DNA from: Sanderia malayensis
Lineage: Eukaryota; Cnidaria; Scyphozoa; Semaeostomeae; Pelagiidae
Length of the DNA stretch: 64,000 nucleotides
Reading direction: 5' to 3'
Assembly: GCA_013076295.1 (NCBI GenBank)
Contig: RQOL01000466.1
Coordinates: 5,065,080 to 5,129,079, forward strand
A model generated the notes under the pieces. That model saw nothing but the letters and a program-made list of their open reading frames with translations. It ran no database searches and was not told the DNA's origin. Shown piece after piece: positions 55,881 through 64,000 of the stretch. Positions within the stretch are counted from its first letter, which is position 1, and each line of letters begins with the position of its first letter. The translations under genes were made by a program, and so were the position numbers.

Positions 55881-58800
55881 TTACAAGAACCAGTCACCAC
55901 CTTCTTCTTCGTCTTTTGGCGAGGCAGCCACGGCCGCTGGTTGGCGTGCAGCAGAACTTGAAACAGGCGCTTTTGTATCATACGATGTGCCGTCCCGCTG
56001 GTAGCCTGAATCTGCGGGCTGATAGGTTGCTGCCGCGGGTTGATAGCTTGCCGCCGGGGGCTGATAGCCCGTTGTGAATTGACGCTCATCACTGGAAACA
56101 CTTACAGGCTGTTTTTGTTGCCTTTCATTACGAACCAGCGGTGCTGTTTGCTCAGATTTGGACCTCCCGAGTCCCTGGGCGTGGTAATCCCGCTCAAGCT
56201 TCTTGACTTTACCTTTGAAGTGTTTGTTCTTCTTCTCGACACATCTGATTGTGAAGAATAGAAGGATGACGGCGGCAATTGCGAGTACGCATATCACTAT
56301 AACAATGGCTACTTTGGAGAATGAATATGACGAACCAGTCGGTGCCACAGTAACAACAGGATTCTTGAATCTAAACTGAAGAGGTGGAACTATGGTGGGC
56401 AGAGGAGGAGGAACTGGCAGTTCCCAACCACAGCTACCTTTCCTGGGCGCCCGATTACTACCCTTAGTCCACAAAGACGAAGTGGTAAGGCTGGCGTTGT
56501 AGAGACCTAGCATGTCCACTGTCACACCAACTCGGGCCTTGACGGGCAAGTAATGATACTTCAAACCAGTGACACAGCCTTCGAAAACTTGCGGCAACGC
56601 CAAACTCATTATAGTGGTGTCTCTTTTGCCGATTGACAACTTTTGTGGGGCGGGAAACGGCATGAGAGTGTACGGTGCAGAAATATTAAGCGTGTAGTTG
56701 ATGGGAACGTTGACGTCATCCAGAACGTGCGCGAATATCTGATTCTCCTTGTGGTGCACGCGCACGATGTGTCCGACCTTGTCGTTGAACTTTCCCAATG
56801 GCTTCGGGTGTCTCAGAGTAATGAGCAGCTGTTTGTCGAGGTTACCCGACACAAAGTTGAAACTGAGCTTTAGTGCACCATTTTGAAGCATCAACGTCAT
56901 GTGGGCATTGTCTTTGCCGCGCATTTGAAAGATCAGCGCATTCGATAGGCTTGTGTTGAATGCAACGTTAATGTAACCCTCTTGTACATCCACCGGGTTC
57001 TGGAACGTGTGTTCAATCCAATCACCACTCAGGAAAGTGAATCCAAGCTCATCTACATTGGAAAAGATTCAATAACTTCGTTAATGACCATAAACTTCGT
57101 TAAAGTCCACGGAGCAGTGATTTGCAAAAAAATCTCTCGAAAAAAACAAGTTGAATATTGATATAACTTGATCTATGGTATCATAAGGCCCTCTTGATGT
57201 AGAACGTTGGGCAACTGGCCCTTCACACAGCTACAAAGTGGTTACAATTAAAAATGAAACCTACCAACTCTTAATGTGACCGTGTTGTTAACCTTCCAGG
57301 TTAACAGTTATATACCTAGATTCCTTAAAAGCAGAAAAAAAGAAGCATTTTAAGCCAATAAAATACACAAAAGACTTACTTAGTTGACAGTGGGCTCCAG
57401 AAAAGGCCGAAACAGAACAGTTGCATTTGTAATGGGAGTATTCATCGATGCAAAAGCCTTGATTACACGGCGAGTTGACCAGTTTGCAGATGGCACCTTG
57501 ACCAGGATACACGCCAATGCTGGAGAGTCCCTCTGTTTCCAGGGGCAAGTCAACAAGCTTACCACCATAATACTAGAAGAAGAGAAAACAACGTGTAAAG
57601 AGATAGAGCGCAATTGTTCGAGACTTGAACAAGAGCACCTAGTTCCAAACTGTGACTGCATGACAGCCATGTACCATTGCTGGAGATCGCAATCAACTTT
57701 CTCTAAAGTAAATACTTGCAAGGTCAAGGTCTGCGTGCTTCAATGACAGCTTCACTCGGGTGTCAATCTTGTAGAGCAATTTCATGCGGCAGAAACCCAC
57801 AGAGCTTGTACATTCGGCATCTATCTTACAAAAACCTCACATTGGTGGGGGTTCTTATTTCATTTGCTCTTATATGCGGGATTATATTTGATAATTCAAA
57901 AGGATTGAAAAGCAGCATGCAACTCAAGGTATTCAACCAAAAATAGTTGCTTCCTCGCAAGAAATCAAGTAAATCCACCCTCTCCGGGAGGGGAAAGGGA
58001 AGGTATTAGCAGCGCAGTGCGCTGTACTCACAAAGCTTCGAATGCACCCCATGAATCCTTCTCCGAGTCCGTCATTTCTTCCTCCAACATAGAATGGAGT
58101 GCCGTCAATATCAAGATGAGTGACGCCATATTGGTAGTGAAATTCGACGATGCGAGTGATGTTGTCAACAGTGAAGTTCATTTCTCGTCGATTCCAGTCA
58201 AGGCGTAGCTTGTGCGGCTTATTGTCATCAAATGTGCGCTGCTTGCTGGAAATGTCAACATCAAGATGCAAGTTCTTGTAATAGCCAAGATTCATGGTAG
58301 CTCGCGCTCTTGTCCGTCCAATCAGCCGGATATCCAGAAAGTCACCCGAGAAGGGGCCTTTGGCGAACACCATAGTACCGGCAGCGCGAGTGGTGAGAAA
58401 TTCAAACGCCACATCGCCGGCGTCGATGTAGTTATTCCAATCATTGTGATAGGTAAGACCAATTTGAAGGAAAGAGTAGGGCTGGCGGAATGTCGCGGCT
58501 AGATATTTGCCACCTGAAGAAATCAAATCAAAAAGGGGTGAAATGGAAATTACTGAGTAAAATAACACTTAAAGGTGGCAAAAATGTTCATTTTTTCATT
58601 TAACTTTTCATTATTTACCCACGGTAGCCCCATCAGTCTTTACAGGGTTATAGATTGCTTCAAAGGCGGTCGGGAAACAACGGTTTCACAGCGAAACAAT
58701 GCAAAATGCTCAAATAATTAGCCACACAAAATGTTTGAAATATTCTTACCATCTCCCCAGCACTGCAATGGTCCAATTGTACTTATTGCGGTTTTTCCAC

Positions 58801-61800
58801 TATCCGATTGCACATCAAAATAGTCGATACGACGAACGGGCAAATGCGCTTTGATATTGAGATATCCACGATCTTCAACATGCAGATTCCTATTGTAAGA
58901 ATCGCAGTTGCAAGTTTGGTACGGGTTTCTACAGGTCCGCGTTATACCGCATGCACAATAGCCTCTTCTGCCGCCAGAACCACCCCAGTAGTAATGCAGC
59001 TTGTCATCAAACCCCATCCATTGAACCTGGAACATTGAAATAAATGTTCAAGAACAGGGTTAATACTCAATGTTCAGTATGAACCATCTCTGAATCATTC
59101 AAGCACCAAATATCTCGGTATTAAACATCTAATATTCACATTTTTAAAACAATACCGTAAATCCTCGAATTGCCCCCCGCCTAGAATATGCCCGCACCCC
59201 TAACGTGTTGATACTTGCTCTTTGAGGTTCGCAATGGCGTCTTATCGCGTTATAAAATTACAAAAATTCACGCCTTTGGACATATAAATTTAATGCTGAT
59301 ATGTCAGATACCTTTATAAGCGGCTCCTACTAAAGTACGGAACGCGAAACGAAACGCGGAACGGAACGAAACGGATTACTAAAATACGGAACGGATTACC
59401 AAAATGCGAAACGATTACATCAACAAGGGCATGGCCGATTACTAAAATAAGGAACGATTACTATAATACGAAACGCGCTTGTTTTTCGGCTTTTTTCTGC
59501 AAAATGTGCAAAACACAGACCGGAACATTTGTTCACATAATGGCGGCGGGCGTATCTTGGCATTGCAAGTTTAGATGGTTTGTTTTTGGTCTCAGCCTAC
59601 ATTAAAAAGGATCAGATTCAACTTTACCACGAAGGATCAGATTCAACTTTACCCAGTACCACGTAGAGTATTCCTGCCCAACACCCAAGGTCGTTCGGGT
59701 AGGCCTACTAAAGGTTATTTACAGTTTAATGGTAATGTTGAAATTATTGTTCAGGTATTCGCCTTCATTGTCTGTGTGAATTTCCAAAATATCCTTTGGT
59801 AGGCCTACCCGAACGACCTTGGGTGTTGGGCAGGAATACTTTACGTGGTACTGGGCCTGGACGGTCGACTGTCAAGGCTAGAGAAACCCATCTTTCTACA
59901 AATTATCGCCAGTACTCAAGCCGTTCTAAAATAATTAATGAGCATGCATCACATCACCTTTTTTTGTTGAAACCTTTTCAATTGAAGAGTTAAGAATAGG
60001 AAAGTACAAAGACAAATGAAGAAGACCACAGAAAATGTTTCAATGTTTCATTACGAAAATTTTATTATGTGATGTGATATCGATCACTACAGTTTAATGC
60101 ACACTGTAAGCAAGCAGAAGAAAAGCAAATAGTTTTGTAATGTATAATAAATCATTATAAATCTTTAACATTGTGCCATCAATATAGAATGACACTTGTA
60201 GAATATACGTGTTTGTACAATTGAAAAGGTTTCAACAAAAAAGGTGATGTGACGCATGCTCATTAAATATTTTAGAACGCATTGAGTACTGACGATAATT
60301 TGTAGAAAGATGGGTTTCTCTAGCCTTGACAGTCGACCGTCCAGGCCCAGTACCACGTAGAGTATTCCTGCCCAACACCCAAGGTCGTTCGGGTAGGCCT
60401 ACCAAAGGATATTTTGGAAGTTCACACAGACAATGAAGGCGAATACCTGAACAATAATTTCAACATTACCATTAAACTGTAAATAACCTTTGAAGTTGAA
60501 TCTGATCCTTCTTAATGTAGGCTGAGACCAAAAACAAGCCATCTAAACTTGCAATGCAAAGATACGCCCGCCGCAATTATGTGAACAAATGTTCCGGTCT
60601 GTGTTTTACACATTTTGCAGAAAAAAGCCGAAAAACAAGCGCGTTTCGTATTATAGTAATCGTTCCTTATTTTAGTAATCGGCTATGCCCTTGTTGACGT
60701 AATCGTTTCGCATTTTAGTAATCCGTTCCGCATTTTAGTAATCCGTTCCGTATTTTAGTAATCCGTTTCGTTCCGTTCCGTTCCGCCCCACATTCCGTTT
60801 CGCGTTTCGTTTCGCGTTCCGTACTTTAGTAGGAGCCTTATAAGCCCTCCCCTCGAATAAGCTCCGCCCAAAAATGTCAACAATAAATAAGCCCCCGGGG
60901 GCTAATTCGAGGATTTACGGTACTAACCATTTTGCCGAACCTCTTAACAAATTTAGATTTCGAGCCCAAAATTATCCTTAAAATACTCTTAACCCATCCT
61001 TGTTTTGCTTTGTGAGAAAGCAACAAATATTAACAAAAATCTTCGCCCTAAACATGCTTGCACCTGACTTTAATCTTGAATTTTGAAGAATTTGAGCTGT
61101 GATGCTCTTATAGAAAAAGCACGCACCCAATCATGAAAAATCAATCTTGTATCACATATGAAATGTGAAGCATCCAGTATTGCTCTCAAAAGTGACTTAC
61201 CATTTTGGGTCCAATGGGTGACTTAAACAGCGCACTCCTTTCGCAGCGATAACGGATAAATTGTCTACAGCCAGAGTGGTGCAAAAGCAACTCTCGAATA
61301 CTCTCTTCATCGGCTAGATACGTGACTGGTATGATCTTTTTACCAGTCGGATTGATGGCATTGATATCGTACGGTATAGTTGTATTAACTTGTGTTACTG
61401 TGTCTATCACCCGGTTACCTTTGCGACAAAAGGCCCTGATTGGAGGCAGCCCACCAATACCGTCCATGTCCAACCAATATTTGTCGCTCTGGAAACGGTC
61501 GCCAATTTTTTCGTGGATTTCCCTGCATGTGTAGTTGAATCTAGCTGCAAAAGATGTAGATAAAACACGTTGAAAAAAGAAAAACATCGAAATCCGTGAT
61601 TTTTATACATGGGGATGCGGGGGACCCTGAAATAGGCCGGTTAATGGAAAATATCTCGGAATGGAGAAATTTTTAGTTTTAACGACCAAAGCTGTAAAAA
61701 ATCAAACACAAGGGATAGCTACAAATACAAACGGAAAAATTGTGGAAGCGACTCCTCCTATTGAAAAACCCCCAAGCCCCCTTCAAAGGAAATGGAATTG

Positions 61801-63529
61801 TATCCGGATATTCAAAACTCCTGGATGTTCGTAGCTTTTTCTAATAAACCAATTTAAATCGGAGGTTAGAAAAATGAGTAAGATTTGTGGGACACTTTTT
61901 ACGACTAGTTTCTAAAGTGTATGATAAGCGAAATACTGAAATGAATCATATGAACGTTTCACCTTAATGAGTTTTTATTCAACAACAAACAAACAAACAA
62001 ATAAAAAAATGAATGAATAAATAAATAAATGCCCGAAATAAGAATTACAGGGTGCTTATTCTCAACAAACACCCATGCAAAAGTCGGTAGAAGGCAATTT
62101 GTTTTAGATGAAGTAGATATAAAAGAGATTTGGCCATGTTTCACGACTATAGACAAAGAAAGTGGTCTAATCAAGCGTAAACTATTTTTTGTTTTATGAA
62201 AATAAAGAACTACCAAAAATGAGTTATTTATATGGCGTCATTCCAAAAACTTTCATAACCTCTTTGCCATTCAAAAAATAAAAAAACCGTATTTACTTGT
62301 TTAGGCGCCGCATTTGAAATGAAATTGCTTTAAAGAGACCACTCGGTCTAGGCCAACGCTAATTGTTTTCAAATGCGAAGCTTAATCGAAAAATGGTCAG
62401 AATCAACGCGAAAGGGCAACGGCGAATTCGAAGACTTGTGGTATCAAGAAATTCAAGTTGAACAGTAATGAGCTTATCAAGGTTTAATCGTATAGCGACA
62501 TATTCATTAGAGAGCAGTGAATGGCAAATGAACTCACCTTGGCTACAACATGATCCGGTATAAGGAGTGTGTCTGCAATCACATCTAAAATTCGTATCCG
62601 TCTGATTGCATTTTCCACCATTTATGCATGGATTGGGAGTGCAGTAGTCATTCAGATTACACTTTCCTAGCATCACCGCCACCTTCTGTAGCTTAGTGTA
62701 ATCAACTACTCTGTCATTTAAGACCAGGTTCTTCATACATCCAGTGAAGCCGTGGCCAAAATGCAAAGGCCCCTTATCAAAAATATACTTATTTTTAAGT
62801 TTTGATCTTCGCTTCACACCATCCACCGTGAACTCTGCTTCGTAATCTGGTGGGTTATTCGATATGAAAAACTCCACACTATGCCATTTGCCATCATGGA
62901 ACTTTTGCTTTGCAGTCTTCATAACAAGATGGCTTCCTGAATTTTCCACAGTTACCCCAAGCACAAGTCGGCCTTCGCGATTCACAGTCAACCGCAAGAC
63001 TTTCATAAACGAATTGGTGTAATTAGCCACGACTTGTTCAGAGACAACTGTCCTGAAATCAAACTTGAGCTTGAGTCTGGGCGAAATGTAATCTTTCACT
63101 CCCATGTGAGATACCCTACTGGGGAAGAATACGGGGTAATAGTTGACTGTGGGGCAGTATGACAACACATTAACACGAGCAGCAGTCCCCTGCAACAAGT
63201 CAATGCCATTCATAGTTGCAGATCTGAAGCATGCGGCTGTGCCTTCTTGAGACACAGACTCTTCTTCCGAGACACCAACATAGGAATAAAGCCCACCAAT
63301 AAAGACTTCTTCAACACTGAAGTCCGTCGGTGCTGGAGGCGCACGTCGAAATCCAAACCATTTTGGCTCTCTTTTTCCATCAATAATTATGGTTATGTCC
63401 TGGACATTTTGGGTTACTTTGACAGAATGCCATTGATTGTCGGCCAAATCCTGACCAACATACATCTGATGGTATCCTGTAATTTGCTTGTCAATGTTTA
63501 TCACACCATTACCAAACTCAGCAGCATAT
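55881..63529 (-). CDS. Neurexin IV/CNTNAP (Caspr)-like adhesion receptor, 3' part
   Basis: Exons, 5' to 3': 63529-62538, 61544-61201, 59026-58750, 58513-58032, 57572-57380, 57052-55881, with consistent phases. Domain order: end of one LamG, complete LamG, EGF (CTPNPCINGGKC), fibrinogen-like region (YTCREIHEK; LHYYWGGSGGRRGYCACG), LamG, EGF (CNQGFCIDEYSHYKCNC), LamG, transmembrane helix (VAIVIVICVLAIAAVILLF), cytoplasmic tail. This matches the C-terminal two thirds of the CNTNAP/neurexin IV order; the discoidin and first LamG exons must lie past the right edge. The tail is Lys/Arg-rich at the membrane, has YQP heptad-like repeats (YQPPAAS, YQPAAAT, YQPADSG) and ends GGDWFL, a possible PDZ ligand. 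The family mediates cell adhesion at septate junctions and neurons. Confidence 0.92.
59155..60920. mobile_element. CCGTAAAT-family MITE interrupted by a foldback element
   Basis: Left CCGTAAATCCTCGAATTGCC; right GGCTAATTCGAGGATTTACGG is inverted; TA flanks. The halves correspond to the intact copy at 31276-31764 (shared TGAGGTTCGCAATGGCGTCT interior). The foldback 59322-60837 was inserted between them, so this MITE is the older one. Confidence 0.8.
59322..60837. mobile_element. hAT-like foldback element, 1,516 bp
   Basis: Arms of about 660 bp are inverted copies beginning GGCTCCTACTAAAGTACGGA. The 8-bp TTATAAGC is duplicated at 59314-59321 and 60838-60845. The outer arm parts are degenerate AACGGAACGAAACGG/ATTACTAAAATACGG repeats. 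The left arm also carries its own internal inverted copy of GTAGGCCTACCCGAACGACC (around 59695 and 59800). No transposase. Lies in an intron of the CNTNAP-like gene. Confidence 0.88.
61545..62537. other. Intron of the CNTNAP-like gene; nothing recognised
   Basis: A 993-bp AT-rich intron between the EGF exon and the fibrinogen-like exon. No repeat or coding segment identified. Confidence 0.5.
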
Positions 63530-63721
63530 CTAAAGAAAAAGTATAAAAGTTTCCTAATATTCATCAGTATCTCAGAGAGATAAAACAAAGTTCCCATAGT
63601 CTTGGTGTGATCATGGGAATATTGTTAACCTCTTCTAAATACAAGGGTTTGTTTGCTATATTGTTGAAATTGAAAAGTCAGGATGTATGCTATAAATCCT
63701 TGAATAAGTCCCGGGGACATA

Positions 63722-63945
63722 CCGTAAATCCTCGAATAAGCCCTCCCCTCGAATAAGCCCCCATCCTGATAATGATTTGCAAGGATATTGAGCCCAAGTT
63801 TCCAGACATTGAAGTTGTTTAGTGAATATGTTGCAAGTAACAGCTAGTGTAAACCAATGACTTACTTTGTTTAATATTGAACAATAATGAGGCTAAAATT
63901 TCGTTTTTGCAAATAAGCCCCCGGGGCTTATTCGAGGACTTACGG
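63722..63945. mobile_element. CCGTAAATCCTCG-family MITE (short subfamily), young copy
   Basis: Nearly perfect ends CCGTAAATCCTCGAATAAGC and inverted GCTTATTCGAGGACTTACGG with TA on each side. A lone left-end fragment (ATAAATCCTTGAATAAGTCC) precedes it at about 63691. Confidence 0.8.
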
Positions 63946-64000
63946 TAGTTGCAAAATAAAATTATAGCCAGACTTTTTTCAATATTAAGCGTTATAGAAG

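Overview
The window is animal (metazoan) genomic DNA: intron-rich genes with GT-AG splice sites, extracellular multi-domain proteins, many short inverted-repeat transposons and microsatellites, and no prokaryotic features. The gene set (a mucin/SCO-spondin-like protein with an F5/8C domain, a bursicon-like cystine knot, one NFE2L1-type CNC-bZIP factor, RNF32, a PHOSPHO-type phosphatase, a neurexin IV/CNTNAP-like receptor) fits an invertebrate. A cnidarian, probably an anthozoan, is my best guess, but this is inference and nothing in the sequence fixes it.

Layout. (1) 165-30730, plus strand: the 3' part of one very large secreted-glycoprotein gene. I placed 29 exons, and all junction phases agree except in one exon. 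Domain order: EMI-like end, three EGF, D1-D2-D'-D3 (VWD-C8-TIL) assembly, LDLa, an 11.2-kb mucin exon of about 240 copies of a 45-bp repeat, LDLa, TIL, VWC, LDLa, F5/8C, five LDLa, Thr-rich spacer, TIL, VWC, Thr-rich spacer, C-terminal cystine knot. The order resembles SCO-spondin with a mucin tract and without any thrombospondin repeats that I can see. (2) 31892-36647, plus: two homologous 5' exons of a PHOSPHO1/2-like HAD phosphatase but only one 3' exon. (3) 38081-38488, minus: a single-exon secreted 11-cysteine cystine-knot protein (bursicon-like). (4) 38.5-47.0 kb: a gene-poor stretch with several foldback elements. (5) 47366-52342, minus: RNF32 orthologue (RING-IQ-RING, 8 exons). (6) 53029-54707, minus: CNC-bZIP factor with an NFE2L1-like hydrophobic N-terminus and a GC-AG intron; a perfect NF-E2 site lies just upstream. 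(7) 55881-63529, minus: the 3' part of a neurexin IV/CNTNAP (Caspr)-like receptor, whose 5' exons lie beyond the right edge.

The genes do not form an operon-like unit. The mucin and the bursicon-like protein are both secreted cystine-knot proteins and the CNTNAP-like protein is an adhesion receptor, but no functional link among them follows from the sequence. The introns and gaps hold at least twenty non-autonomous DNA transposons. One group has TA flanks and termini near CCGTAAATCCTCGAATAAGC. A second has 8-bp target duplications (hAT-like), including two nested foldback composites. A third type is a foldback whose arms are 178-bp tandem repeats. The most notable points are the phase-symmetric mucin exon whose skipping would rebuild one intact LDLa module, the mosaic domain order, an inverted TIL pseudo-exon in an intron of the same gene, and the two-first-exon phosphatase.
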